Positions 8,823 through 18,115 of a stretch of DNA of 64,000 nt are shown here, in pieces. Position 1 is the first letter of the stretch. Every line of letters starts with the position of its first letter. Both the position numbers and the translations under genes were made by a program. Source of the DNA: Streptomyces sp. NBC_00353 (lineage in GTDB: Bacteria > Actinomycetota > Actinomycetes > Streptomycetales > Streptomycetaceae); NCBI RefSeq assembly GCF_036108815.1, contig NZ_CP107985.1:7375501-7439500 (forward strand). Reading direction: 5' to 3'. Under the pieces are notes generated by a model that was given only the letters and a program-made list of their open reading frames with translations, was not told the DNA's origin and searched no databases.

Positions 8823-11150
8823 TTAGCGGGATATGGATGCGGATTCTTCCTGTATGTCCTGTTCCTGGACGTTTCGGCTCTGGATGTTCTCGAAGCGGAT
8901 GACGACGGACTTGCTGGCGGGGGTGTTGCTGGTGTCGGCGGTGGAGTCGAGGGGGACCAGCACATTGGTCTCGGGGTAGTAGGCGGCGGCGCAGCCTCGG
9001 GCGGTGGGGTAGTGGACGATGCGGAAGCCGGGTGCCCGGCGTTCGGTGCCGTCCTTCCATTCGCTGACGAGGTCGGTGTATGCGCCGTCGGCGAGGCCGA
9101 GGGTGCGGGCGTCGTCGGGGTTGACCATGACGACGCGGCGGCCGCCCTTGATCCCGCGGTAGCGGTCGTCGAGGCCGTAGATCGTGGTGTTGTACTGGTC
9201 GTGGGAGCGCAGGGTCTGCAGCAGCAGCCGGCCTTCGGGGAGTTCGGGGTGTTCGACGGGGGCCGCGGTGAAGTTGGCCTTGCCGGTGGCGGTGGGGAAG
9301 CGGCGGGAGTCGCGCGGTGGGTGCGGGAGGGTGAAGCCTCCGGGGCGGGCGACGCGGGTGTTGAAGTTCTCGAAGCCGGGGACGACGCGGGAGATGCGGT
9401 CGCGGATCGTCGCGTAGTCCTTCTCGAACTCTTCCCAGTCGGTGGTGGATTCGGGGCCGAGGACGGCGCGGGCGAGGCGGGCGACGATGGCGGGTTCGGA
9501 GAGCAGGTGGGGGCTTGCGGGGGTGAGGTTGCCGCGTGAGGCGTGGACCATGCTCATGGAGTCCTCGACGGTGACGAACTGCTTGCCGCTTGCCTGGATG
9601 TCCTTGTCGGTGCGGCCGAGGGTGGGCAGGATCAGGGCGCGGCGGCCGGTGACGGCGTGCGAGCGGTTGAGCTTCGTGGAGACGTGGACGGTGAGGCGGG
9701 CGCGGCGCATGGCGGCTTCGGTGACGTGGGTGTCGGGGGTCGCCGCGACGAAGTTGCCGCCCATGGCGAAGAAGATCTTTGCGTCGCCGTCGCGCAGGGC
9801 CTGGATGGAGCGGACGACGTCGTAGCCGTGGTGGCGCGGTGAGGTGATGCCGAATTCCTTGTCGAGGGCGTCGAGGAACTCGGGTGAGGGGCGTTCGAAG
9901 ATGCCCATGGTGCGGTCGCCCTGGACGTTGGAGTGGCCGCGGACGGGGCAGACTCCGGCGCCGGGACGGCCGATGTTGCCGCGCAGCAGAAGGAAGTTGA
10001 CGACTTCGCGGATGGTGGCCACGGAGTGCTTGTGCTGGGTGAGGCCCATGGCCCAGCACACGATGGTGCGCTTCGAGGCGAGGATCATGGTGAGGGCCTG
10101 CTCGATGGTGGCGCGGTCGAGGCCGGTGGCGGTGAGGGTCTCGTCCCAGTCGGCGGCGCGGGCGGCGGCCGCGAACTCTTCGTATCCGTGGGTGTGTTCG
10201 GCCACGAATGCGTCGTCGACGGCGCCTTCCGTCTCCAGGACCATTTTGTTGAGGAGCCGGAAGAGGGCCTGGTCGCCGCCGATGCGGATCTGCAGGAACA
10301 GGTCGTTGAGTGCGGTGCCCTTGATCATGCCGTGGGGTGTCTGGGGGTTCTTGAACCGTTCCAGTCCGGCTTCGGGCAGCGGGTTCACCGAGATGATCCT
10401 GGCACCTGCGGCTTTGGCCTTCTCCAGGGCGGAGAGCATCCGGGGGTGGTTGGTGCCGGGGTTCTGGCCGGCGACGATGATCAGGTCGGCGTGGTGGAGG
10501 TCTTCGAGGGAGACGCTGCCCTTGCCGACGCCGATGGTTTCCATGAGTGCGGAGCCGGAGGACTCGTGGCACATGTTGGAGCAGTCCGGCAGGTTGTTGG
10601 TGCCGAATTCGCGGGCGAACAGCTGGAGCAGGAACGCGGCCTCGTTGCTGGTGCGGCCGGAGGTGTAGAAGAGCGCTTCGTCGGGGGAGTCGAGGGCGCG
10701 CAGCTCCTCGGCGATGATGTCGAAGGCGTGTTCCCAGGTCACCGCTTCGTACCGGTCGGCGCCTTCGGGAAGGTACATCGGCTGGGTGATGCGGCCCTGC
10801 TGGCCGAGCCAGTACCCGCTGCGGCCGGCGAGGTCGGCGATGGGGTGGGCGGCGAAGAAGTCCGGGGTGACGCGGCGCAGGGTGGCTTCTTCGGCGACGG
10901 CCTTGGCGCCGTTCTCGCAGAATTCGGCGGTGTGCCGTTTGTCGCCCTCGGGCCAGGCGCAGCCGGGGCAGTCGAAGCCGTCCTTCTGGTTGACCTTGAG
11001 GAGGGTCCGGGCGGTGCGGCGGATGCCCATCTGCTGGTGGGCGATGCGCAGGCTGTGGGCGACGGCGGGAATTCCGGCGGCCGAGTGCTGGGCCGGTTCG
11101 ACGTGCGGTGCGTCCTGGACCGGGTCACCGGTGGGCGGCTTGGTGGCCAT
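8823..11150 (-). CDS. FdhF/YdeP-family molybdopterin oxidoreductase
   Basis: 775 aa from ATG 11150 behind GGGGAGC. An N-terminal Cys cluster (DCPGCAWP then FCENGAK) precedes a molybdopterin-dependent oxidoreductase fold. Recognisable parts are LFYTSGRTSNEAAFLLQLF, DCSNMCHESSG and IIVAGQNPGTNHPRML, all typical of the formate-dehydrogenase-alpha-like YdeP family. A molybdopterin dinucleotide-binding domain lies at the C-terminus (GKANFTAAP to YNTTIYGLDDRYRG). There is no twin-arginine leader, so it should be cytoplasmic. True formate dehydrogenase activity is unproven for this family, and in E. coli YdeP is linked to acid resistance. No FdhD-like or electron-transfer partner is adjacent. Confidence 0.9.
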   Translation of the reverse strand: MATKPPTGDPVQDAPHVEPAQHSAAGIPAVAHSLRIAHQQMGIRRTARTLLKVNQKDGFDCPGCAWPEGDKRHTAEFCENGAKAVAEEATLRRVTPDFFAAHPIADLAGRSGYWLGQQGRITQPMYLPEGADRYEAVTWEHAFDIIAEELRALDSPDEALFYTSGRTSNEAAFLLQLFAREFGTNNLPDCSNMCHESSGSALMETIGVGKGSVSLEDLHHADLIIVAGQNPGTNHPRMLSALEKAKAAGARIISVNPLPEAGLERFKNPQTPHGMIKGTALNDLFLQIRIGGDQALFRLLNKMVLETEGAVDDAFVAEHTHGYEEFAAAARAADWDETLTATGLDRATIEQALTMILASKRTIVCWAMGLTQHKHSVATIREVVNFLLLRGNIGRPGAGVCPVRGHSNVQGDRTMGIFERPSPEFLDALDKEFGITSPRHHGYDVVRSIQALRDGDAKIFFAMGGNFVAATPDTHVTEAAMRRARLTVHVSTKLNRSHAVTGRRALILPTLGRTDKDIQASGKQFVTVEDSMSMVHASRGNLTPASPHLLSEPAIVARLARAVLGPESTTDWEEFEKDYATIRDRISRVVPGFENFNTRVARPGGFTLPHPPRDSRRFPTATGKANFTAAPVEHPELPEGRLLLQTLRSHDQYNTTIYGLDDRYRGIKGGRRVVMVNPDDARTLGLADGAYTDLVSEWKDGTERRAPGFRIVHYPTARGCAAAYYPETNVLVPLDSTADTSNTPASKSVVIRFENIQSRNVQEQDIQEESASISR

Positions 11151-11276
11151 TGTGCTCCCCTTTGAGCCAGCTGCGAACCTGCGCGGTGTCGCTGCGTGCG
11201 TTCCTGTGGTTGTTCCTGTCTGCGATCGTGTCACGCGGCGCGGGGCGTGTGCCGGGCGAGTGGTCTGCGGTCCGGA

Positions 11277-11299
11277 TTGTCAGTGGTCCGTGGCAGGAT
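11277..11299 (+). promoter_or_regulatory. PafBC-type DNA-damage promoter of polA
   Basis: TTGTCAGTGG (11277-11286), a 7-bp spacer and CAGGAT (11294-11299). This matches the RecA-independent damage-inducible promoter consensus of actinobacteria, where the TTGTCAGTGG element is read by PafBC. Transcription should begin about 7 bp later, next to the GTG at 11307, so the message would be leaderless. Confidence 0.8.
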
Positions 11300-11306
11300 C
11301 GGGGGC

Positions 11307-14015
11307 GTGGCTGAGACGGCATCGAAGAAGACGGCAGACAACCGACCGCGCCTGCTCCTGATGGACGGGCACTCCCTGGCGTACCGGGCGTTCTTTGCGC
11401 TGCCTGCGGAGAATTTCACGACGGGGGCGGGGCAGCCGACGAACGCGGTGTACGGCTTCGCGTCGATGCTGGCGAACACGTTGCGTGATGAGGCGCCTAC
11501 GCATTTCGCGGTGGCGTTCGACGTTTCGCGCAGGACGTGGCGGTCGCAGGAGTTCCCCGAGTACAAGGCGAATCGTTCGAAGACGCCGGACGAGTTCAAG
11601 GGGCAGGTCGAGCTGATCGGCGAGCTACTGGACGCGATGCACGCCGATCGTTTCGCGGTCGATGGCTTCGAGGCGGACGATGTGATCGCCACGCTGGCGA
11701 CGCAGGCGGAAGCGGCCGGGTTCGAGGTGCTGATCGTCACCGGTGACCGGGATTCGTTCCAGCTGATCACGGACAACGTCACGGTGCTGTACCCGACGAA
11801 GGGCGTCTCGGAGCTGACGCGGTTCACTCCGGAGAAGGTCGAGGAGAAGTACGGGCTGACGCCGCAGCAGTACCCGGACTTCGCGGCGCTGCGCGGCGAC
11901 CCGTCGGACAACCTGCCGGGTATTCCGGGCGTCGGGGAGAAGACGGCGGCGAAGTGGATCAACCAGTTCGGTTCGTTCGACGACCTCGTCGCGCGTGCGG
12001 ACGAGGTCAAGGGCAAGGCCGGGCAGAACTTCCGGGACCACCTGGAGTCCGTGAAGCTGAACCGGCGGCTGACCGAGATGGTCCGTGACGTGGAGCTGCC
12101 GAAGACTCCGCAGGACCTGGAGCGCGCGCCGTACGACCGCTCGGCGGTCACGGGTGTGCTGGATGTGCTGGAGATCCGTAACCCGAGCCTGCGCGAGCGG
12201 CTGCTCGCCGTGGACCCAGGGGCTGCGCAGGACGAGGCTCCGGCGCCTGCCGCGGGCATCGAGCTGGACGGCGCGGTGCTGGCTGCGGGCGAACTCGCGC
12301 CGTGGCTGGCCGAGCACGGCGGGCAGCCGCTGGGTGTTGCCACGGTCGACACGTGGGCGCTGGGCACCGGCAGTGTTATGGAGATCGCGCTGGCCGCGGC
12401 CGGCGGGGCGGCGGCGTGGTTCGATCCGGCGCAGCTCGACGAGACGGACGAGCGGGCGTTCGCTGCGTGGATCGCGGACGCCGGGCGGCCGAAGGTCATG
12501 CACAACGCGAAGAGCGTGATGCGGGTGTTCCCCGAGCACGGCTGGCAGGTCGAGGGCGTCACGATGGACACGGCGCTGGCCGCCTATCTCGTCAAGCCCG
12601 GCCGCCGTTCGTTCGCGCTGGACGCGTTGGCGGTGGAGTACCTGGGCCGGGAGCTGGCCCCCGCGGCGGCGGACGGGCAGCTGGCGTTCGGTGCGGACGA
12701 CCAGGCTGAGGCCGATGCGCTGATGGCGCAGGCCCGTGCGGTCCTGGACCTCGGGGAGGCGTTCACCGCCCGGCTGAAGGAGGTCGGTGCGGCCGAGCTG
12801 CTCCACGACATGGAGCTGCCGACGTCCGCGCTGCTGGCCCGTCTGGAGCGGCACGGCATCGCGGCCGACCGGGAGCACCTCGAATCGATGGAGCAGCAGT
12901 TCGCCGGTGCTGTGCAGCAGGCGGTGAAGGAGGCGCACGCGGCGGTGGGCCGCGAGTTCAACCTGGGCTCGCCCAAGCAGCTCCAGGAGGTCCTCTTCGG
13001 TGAGCTGGGCCTGCCCAGGACGAAGAAGACGAAGACCGGTTTCACGACGGACGCGGACGCGCTGGCGTGGCTGGCCGCGCAGACGGAGCACGAGCTGCCG
13101 GTCATCATGCTGCGCCACCGCGAGCAGGCGAAGCTGCGGGTGACGGTCGAGGGCCTGGTCAAGACGATCGCGGCGGACGGCCGTATCCACACCACGTTCA
13201 ACCAGACGGTGGCGGCGACCGGCCGGCTCTCGTCGACCGATCCCAATCTGCAGAACATCCCGGTCCGCACCGACGAGGGCCGGGCGATCCGGCGCGGCTT
13301 CGTCGTCGGCGACGGGTTCGAGACGCTGATGACGGCCGACTACAGCCAGATCGAACTGCGGGTGATGGCCCACCTGTCGGAGGACGCGGGCCTGATCGAG
13401 GCGTTCACGTCCGGCGAGGACCTGCACACCACGGTCGCGTCGCAGGTCTTCGGCGTCGACAAGTCCGCCGTCGACCCTGAGATGCGCCGCAAGATCAAGG
13501 CGATGAGTTACGGACTGGCGTACGGGCTCTCCGCGTTCGGTCTCTCGCAGCAGCTGAACATCGAGGCGGGCGAGGCGCGCGGCCTGATGGACACGTACTT
13601 CGAGCGGTTCGGCGGTGTCCGTGACTATCTGCACCGGGTGGTGGAGGAGGCCCGGGCCACCGGCTACACGGAGACGGTGTTCGGGCGTCGCCGCTATCTC
13701 CCGGACCTGAACAGCGACAACCGGCAGCGCCGCGAGACGGCCGAGCGGATGGCGCTCAACGCACCTATCCAGGGCACGGCGGCGGACATCGTCAAGGTCG
13801 CCATGCTCCATGTCGACCGGGCGCTGACCGACGCGAAGCTGACGTCGCGGATGCTGCTGCAGGTCCACGACGAAATCGTGCTGGAGATCGCCAAGGGCGA
13901 GCGCAAGCAGGTCGAGGAGATTCTGCGCCACGAGATGTCGACGGCGGTGCAGCTGCGTGCCCCGCTGGACGTCTCGGTCGGTGTCGGCGCGGACTGGGAG
14001 TCCGCGGCGCACTGA
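11307..14015 (+). CDS. polA: DNA polymerase I
   Basis: 902 aa from GTG 11307. Residues 1-300 are the 5'-nuclease (flap) domain: LLLMDGHSLAYRAFFALP, then DGFEADDVIATLA and the helix-hairpin-helix GIPGVGEKTAAKW. Residues 330-520 are the 3'-5' exonuclease-like domain, but the exonuclease I acidic pair is replaced (VATVDTWALG), so proofreading is probably absent, as in other actinobacterial PolA. The polymerase domain has motif A DYSQIELRVMAHLS, motif B RRKIKAMSYGLAYG and motif C LLQVHDEIVLE. It fills gaps in excision repair and removes RNA primers. The upstream element at 11277-11299 implies DNA-damage induction. Confidence 0.97.
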   Translation: MAETASKKTADNRPRLLLMDGHSLAYRAFFALPAENFTTGAGQPTNAVYGFASMLANTLRDEAPTHFAVAFDVSRRTWRSQEFPEYKANRSKTPDEFKGQVELIGELLDAMHADRFAVDGFEADDVIATLATQAEAAGFEVLIVTGDRDSFQLITDNVTVLYPTKGVSELTRFTPEKVEEKYGLTPQQYPDFAALRGDPSDNLPGIPGVGEKTAAKWINQFGSFDDLVARADEVKGKAGQNFRDHLESVKLNRRLTEMVRDVELPKTPQDLERAPYDRSAVTGVLDVLEIRNPSLRERLLAVDPGAAQDEAPAPAAGIELDGAVLAAGELAPWLAEHGGQPLGVATVDTWALGTGSVMEIALAAAGGAAAWFDPAQLDETDERAFAAWIADAGRPKVMHNAKSVMRVFPEHGWQVEGVTMDTALAAYLVKPGRRSFALDALAVEYLGRELAPAAADGQLAFGADDQAEADALMAQARAVLDLGEAFTARLKEVGAAELLHDMELPTSALLARLERHGIAADREHLESMEQQFAGAVQQAVKEAHAAVGREFNLGSPKQLQEVLFGELGLPRTKKTKTGFTTDADALAWLAAQTEHELPVIMLRHREQAKLRVTVEGLVKTIAADGRIHTTFNQTVAATGRLSSTDPNLQNIPVRTDEGRAIRRGFVVGDGFETLMTADYSQIELRVMAHLSEDAGLIEAFTSGEDLHTTVASQVFGVDKSAVDPEMRRKIKAMSYGLAYGLSAFGLSQQLNIEAGEARGLMDTYFERFGGVRDYLHRVVEEARATGYTETVFGRRRYLPDLNSDNRQRRETAERMALNAPIQGTAADIVKVAMLHVDRALTDAKLTSRMLLQVHDEIVLEIAKGERKQVEEILRHEMSTAVQLRAPLDVSVGVGADWESAAH

Positions 14016-14047
14016 CGCGGCCGTGACGGCGCCCGCACGGGCGCAGG

Positions 14048-14074
14048 GGTGTCCGGCCGGACCGGCCGGACACC
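14048..14074. terminator. Hairpin between convergent polA and DUF4184 gene
   Basis: A 13-bp perfect inverted repeat of GGTGTCCGGCCGG with a 1-base centre (functional loop about 3 nt). It lies between the polA stop (14015) and the facing stop at 14076, so it can serve both genes. Confidence 0.85.
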
Positions 14075-14075
14075 C

Positions 14076-14948
14076 TCAGGGGCTGTCCGGCGGGCTTGTC
14101 ATCAGGTCTGTCCGGTGGCCGGGTGGTGCGGTGGCGGTGGGTGGCTCGTCCCCGGACCGGGTTCGGAGCCGTATCCACGCTCCGTACAGCACCAGGCCGA
14201 CCGCAAGGCCTGCCCCGGCACCGAAGCAGGCGGTCGGGATGATGTCCAGCGGTGTGTCGATGTGCCCGAAGTAGGCGTACCAGCGGGCGCACCGGTGGAC
14301 GATGCCGAGCAGGACGCAGACGCTCAGCAGGGCGCCCGCGCACCACCGTGCCCGGCGGTCGAGGACCGGTACGGACGGTGGGACGGGCCGCGCCCCGGTG
14401 CGTCGCAGCCCGGACGCGGTGAACCAGGCGAGCACGGTCAGTGCCACCGCCGAACTGCCGTACTGCACGCACTGGAACACCGGAAAGCCGCCGACGTTCT
14501 CGTTGAGGACCGGCACCAACCGGGTGCCCCACCGGTCGTGATGGGTGAACGCGTCCCACACCACGTGTGTGCCCGCCCCGATGACCGCCGACACGACGAA
14601 CCACGCACCGTCCCGCACCCCCCATGGGCCCTGCCGCTCTCCGCGCACGAAGGTGTGCACGCGCCCCTGCCAGGGTCCCGGCAGCAGCGCCACCAGCGGT
14701 TCGCGCAGCAGCAGCCACAGCGCCACCACGGCCGCGGCGATCAGGACATCCACCGTGAACACGCCCCACACGGCATGGGTGACCTGCCCGAACTCCATTG
14801 CGCCCGGGATCGCCGTATCCGCGTAGTACGTCATGTCGGGGGCGAACGAACCCGCGACGAGCGCCGAAGCGAACAGCGGCCCGCGCGCGGTGCCGTTGCG
14901 TCGGACGACCGGCAGCACGGCAGCGGCATGGCTGAGGGTGAACGGCAT
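14076..14948 (-). CDS. DUF4184 family membrane protein
   Basis: 290 aa from ATG 14948. It begins MPFTLSHAAAVLP, the family's N-terminal signature, which resembles metal-dependent membrane hydrolases of the zinc-dependent phospholipase C/YdjM type (His followed by a GSFAPDMTYY turn). Conserved polar residues recur as HAVWGVFTVD and HVVWDAFTHHDRWG, and there are about six hydrophobic helices. The His/Asp pattern suggests metal binding; a hydrolase role is inference only. The gene is single, convergent with polA and divergent from the transglycosylase. Confidence 0.85.
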   Translation of the reverse strand: MPFTLSHAAAVLPVVRRNGTARGPLFASALVAGSFAPDMTYYADTAIPGAMEFGQVTHAVWGVFTVDVLIAAAVVALWLLLREPLVALLPGPWQGRVHTFVRGERQGPWGVRDGAWFVVSAVIGAGTHVVWDAFTHHDRWGTRLVPVLNENVGGFPVFQCVQYGSSAVALTVLAWFTASGLRRTGARPVPPSVPVLDRRARWCAGALLSVCVLLGIVHRCARWYAYFGHIDTPLDIIPTACFGAGAGLAVGLVLYGAWIRLRTRSGDEPPTATAPPGHRTDLMTSPPDSP

Positions 14949-15146
14949 GGCCGCAAGTATGCGCGAGCACTGTGGTGCGGATCCGACGGTCACCCGACAC
15001 CCACCGTTCAACTTGCAGTCCGGAACGTGAAATACCAATAAAAATCGGTCAGGCCACTGTGTTCGGGCGGCGCAAGTTGCCGTAGGGTCGCCTGAGTCCT
15101 CGCGCTGGGGAGCGCGGGCAGCCGTCGATGGGGAGGGACCAGACGT

Positions 15147-16811
15147 ATGGCAGCGCAATTCGGTCGCCGACTGCGCCGAGGGGCGACCACTACTGCGGTG
15201 GCCGCAGTTGCTGTGGCGGCGCTCTCCGCGTCACAGGGCCCCGGGGCAGTGCTCGCATCGGACGGTGGCGGCGGTGACCAGCGCGCAGCCGGATCCGCGC
15301 CGTCCGACGACAGTGCGGCCACCGGCAACTCGCCGTACTACACGGACCTGCCGCCGCTGGTCACCCCCAACAAGCCCGGTACGTCGACCAATCTGCCGAT
15401 CACCGGCAGTGCGGAGTCCGGCATACCGGCCTCGGTCCTGGCCGCGTACAAGAAGGCTCAGCAGTCCATCGCGAGCAGCGACGCGGCCTGCCGGCTGCCG
15501 TGGCAACTCCTCGCCGCGATCGGCAAGGTGGAGTCCGGCCAGGCCCGCGGCGGCCGGGTCGACGCGAACGGCACCACGTTCTCCCCGATCCTCGGCCCGG
15601 TCCTCAACGGCCAGGGCTTCGCGATGATCAAGGACACCGACAACGGGGCGTACGACGGGGACTCGACGCACGACCGTGCGGTCGGCCCGATGCAGTTCAT
15701 CCCGTCGACATGGGCGACCTGGGGCCAGGACGGCAACGACGACGGCCGCAAGGACCCCAACAACATCTATGACGCTGCGCTCGCCGCCGGGCACTATCTC
15801 TGCGCCGGCTCCCGTGATCTGGCGATCGCGGCCGATCTCGACCGGGCGGTCCTCAGCTACAACCACTCGAACGAATACCTTCGTACGGTCCGCTCCTGGT
15901 TCGACTACTACAAGCGCGGCACGCACGAGGTCCCCGACGGCACCGGCGTCGTCCCGCCGCCCCTCGACGGTGGTACGGACCCGAGCCCGAACCCCGGCAC
16001 CTCGCCGTCCCCGACCCCGCCCGCGAAGCCGAAGCCGGACTCGAAGCCGCCGAAACCGGGCGGCGGTTCGACCGACCCGAAGCCCTCCACCCCGCCGCCC
16101 ACCCAGCCCCCCAAGCCGTCCCAGACGCTCGCCGGTGTGGAGAACGCGGGCACCGGTGCGCTGACCGCCACCGCGGGCGACGCGTTCGCCGAGCGGATCA
16201 AGGTGCGGGCGAAGAACAGCCTCGGCGGGCCGCTCGCCAAGGTGTCCGTGACGTTCACCATCGCCGGTGACACGGACGCCCGCTTCGAGGGCGGGAAGAA
16301 CGCGGTCACCCTGGCCACCGGATCCGACGGCACGGTGACCGCACCGGTGCTGCAGGCGGGCGAGACGACGGGCGAGTTCACGGTCCGGGCCATCGCCACC
16401 GGCCGCTCGCTGCCCGCCGTCGCCTACACCGCGACCGTCACCGCCCGGCAGGCCGACGCCATCGCCCGGACCGACGACAAGGCGCTGACCGCGGCGCCGG
16501 GCGCCGAGTTCGCCGACGCCGTCGAGGTCAAGGCCACCTACAAGGGCGCGATCGCGTCCGGTGTCGCCGTCACCGCCACGATGATCACCGACGGGGACAC
16601 TCCGGCCGAGAACGACAAGGGCCCGTACTTCAAGGACGCGGACGGCAGCACGGTCCGCACCCTGACGGAGCTGAAGACCCGCGCCGACGGCACGCTGCAG
16701 CTCCCGAAGATCTACGCCGACGGCACCGCGGGCACGTACAAGCTCCGCCTGACCACCGAGGGCGGCGCCACAGTCGTCATCGAGCTCACGGTCGAGGCGC
16801 CCGCCGCCTGA
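15147..16811 (+). CDS. Secreted lytic transglycosylase with Ig-like C-terminal repeats
   Basis: 554 aa. A signal peptide (RRLRRGATTTAVAAVAVAAL) exports it. Residues 80-255 form an SLT/MltB-like domain: LPWQLLAAIGKVESGQA carries the catalytic Glu, then AVGPMQFIPSTWATWG and AVLSYNHSNEYLRTV, classic for family-103-like peptidoglycan transglycosylases. A Pro-rich linker (about 265-325) follows, then two Ig-like repeats each starting with an ALTA(A/T)xG motif (NAGTGALTATAGDAF and DDKALTAAPGAEF). It probably cleaves cell-wall glycan while the repeats hold it at the surface. The leader has a TAGGGT -10-like hexamer at 15084-15089 and GGGGAGGG upstream of the start. Confidence 0.9.
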   Translation: MAAQFGRRLRRGATTTAVAAVAVAALSASQGPGAVLASDGGGGDQRAAGSAPSDDSAATGNSPYYTDLPPLVTPNKPGTSTNLPITGSAESGIPASVLAAYKKAQQSIASSDAACRLPWQLLAAIGKVESGQARGGRVDANGTTFSPILGPVLNGQGFAMIKDTDNGAYDGDSTHDRAVGPMQFIPSTWATWGQDGNDDGRKDPNNIYDAALAAGHYLCAGSRDLAIAADLDRAVLSYNHSNEYLRTVRSWFDYYKRGTHEVPDGTGVVPPPLDGGTDPSPNPGTSPSPTPPAKPKPDSKPPKPGGGSTDPKPSTPPPTQPPKPSQTLAGVENAGTGALTATAGDAFAERIKVRAKNSLGGPLAKVSVTFTIAGDTDARFEGGKNAVTLATGSDGTVTAPVLQAGETTGEFTVRAIATGRSLPAVAYTATVTARQADAIARTDDKALTAAPGAEFADAVEVKATYKGAIASGVAVTATMITDGDTPAENDKGPYFKDADGSTVRTLTELKTRADGTLQLPKIYADGTAGTYKLRLTTEGGATVVIELTVEAPAA

Positions 16812-16831
16812 CGCCCCGCACCGCGTTCACC

Positions 16832-16870
16832 GAGCAGCCCCTGTGCCACCACCCGGCACAGGGGCTGCTC
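16832..16870 (+). terminator. Strong hairpin after the transglycosylase gene
   Basis: A perfect 16-bp inverted repeat (16832-16847 with 16855-16870) with loop ACCACCC begins 21 bp after the stop. Confidence 0.9.
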
Positions 16871-16954
16871 CACGTGTTCTCATCTCGCGCCCGCGTTGCT
16901 ACGGTGCCCCAATCCTGACGACCCATCAGATCAGCGCTCTCCGGGAGGCCGAGC

Positions 16955-17092
16955 ATGCGTGCCGTCATCGCCGCCGCCATCGGGCTGGCCGCGGCCCTCG
17001 CCCTCGTGTTCACCATCAGCGCGATCGGCGCACCCCCCGGCGAGACCTCGCCCCAACCCCTGCTGACCACCGTCCCCGGCCCCAAGAAGTAG
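16955..17092 (+). CDS. SPW_0924 family small membrane or secreted peptide
   Basis: 45 aa, ATG 16955, preceded by GGGAGG. It begins with a single hydrophobic helix (MRAVIAAAIGLAAALALVFT) and ends in a short Pro/Thr-rich tail TSPQPLLTTVPGPKK. The tail motif is what I recall for the Streptomyces SPW_0924 family of about 43 aa. It lies 12 bp before a DUF3068 gene and is probably co-transcribed. Function is unknown; the helix may anchor it or act as an uncleaved signal. Confidence 0.8.
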   Translation: MRAVIAAAIGLAAALALVFTISAIGAPPGETSPQPLLTTVPGPKK

Positions 17093-17104
17093 AGGGAGGG
17101 CGCC

Positions 17105-18115
17105 ATGCGCCGCCGAGCCGGCCTCGTACTCCTGGCCTTCGCCGTGTTCTTCGCCGCCCTGTCACCCCTGCTGCGCTGGTACGCCTTTCCGAGGCTGGCG
17201 AAGATCCCCCCGAGCCAGTACCAGGAGATGGTGCTGGAGGCGAAGCCCGCCACCCTCCTCGACTACAACGACGGCATGAAGGTCAAGCAGGTCCCCAAGG
17301 TCACCATCGTGCAGACCCTCAAGGGCAACGTGGAGGCGTCCGAGAAGATCGAGCGCAGCGCCGGCCGCGACGTCGTCGTCTGGGACGGCCTCAGCTACGT
17401 CGTCGACCCGAACGGCAAGATGGTCTCGGAGATCCCCGAGCGCTACATCTTCGACGCGCACAGCCAGGCCCCCGTCCACGCCACCGGCGAGATGGTCGAC
17501 GGCGACCCGGTCGAGCGCCAGGGCATCGAGTTCAAGTGGCCCTTCCTCACCCAGAAGCGCGACTACGAGTACTTCGACGCCCAGAGCCGCACCACCTCGC
17601 CCATCCACTACAAGGGCACCCGGAAGTTCCGCGGCATGGACGTCTACTACTTCGAGCAGACCATCCCGTGGACCGAGGTCCCGATGCCGAAGAAGATGCC
17701 GATCAAGGGCGTCACCCCCGAGCAGGTCGCCAAGACGGGCATGACCCGCTGGTACACCACCAAGCGGATGTTCTGGGTCGACCCGGTCACCGGCGCACCC
17801 GTCAACGGCGAGGAGATCCACAAGGAGGAGCTCCGCAACGCGAAGGCGATGGGCATGCCCCAGGACACGGTCACCGCGTTCGCCGGGCACGTGAAGATGC
17901 GCGAGGACTACATCGAGTACACCGTCGCCCTGGTGAAGTCCCAGCGGGTGCTGATCCTGCTGCTCACCTCGTACCTGCCCTGGGGCTTCCTGGTGCTCGC
18001 CGCCGGGCTGCTCACGCTCGCGCTGTGGCTGGAGGCGCGGTCCCGGCGGCCGGGCGGCCGGCAGCCGGAGCCGGCCGCCGCACCCGCCCCGGATCCGGCG
18101 CCTACTCCCGCCTGA
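17105..18115 (+). CDS. DUF3068 (porin PorA family-like) membrane protein
   Basis: 336 aa. An N-terminal membrane segment (GLVLLAFAVFFAALSPLLRW) and a C-terminal one (LLLTSYLPWGFLVLAAGLLT) bracket a roughly 260-residue extracytoplasmic domain. The DUF3068 pattern is seen in KWPFLTQKRDYEYFDAQSRT and FWVDPVTGAPVNGEEIH. The same family includes corynebacterial PorA-related annotations, but no pore role is shown for Streptomyces. The tail is Pro/Ala-rich. Its last 14 bp overlap, tail to tail, the 3' end of hrpB. Confidence 0.87.
   Translation: MRRRAGLVLLAFAVFFAALSPLLRWYAFPRLAKIPPSQYQEMVLEAKPATLLDYNDGMKVKQVPKVTIVQTLKGNVEASEKIERSAGRDVVVWDGLSYVVDPNGKMVSEIPERYIFDAHSQAPVHATGEMVDGDPVERQGIEFKWPFLTQKRDYEYFDAQSRTTSPIHYKGTRKFRGMDVYYFEQTIPWTEVPMPKKMPIKGVTPEQVAKTGMTRWYTTKRMFWVDPVTGAPVNGEEIHKEELRNAKAMGMPQDTVTAFAGHVKMREDYIEYTVALVKSQRVLILLLTSYLPWGFLVLAAGLLTLALWLEARSRRPGGRQPEPAAAPAPDPAPTPA

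Noticed and set aside
8823..11150. Naming the molybdopterin protein formate dehydrogenase with an assigned electron-transfer partner
   Set aside because: The sequence fits the YdeP subgroup, for which formate oxidation is not established, and no partner genes are adjacent.
14949..15146. A c-di-AMP (ydaO-type) riboswitch before the transglycosylase
   Set aside because: Cell-wall hydrolase genes of actinobacteria often carry one, but the conserved riboswitch sequences are not visible in this 198-bp leader.
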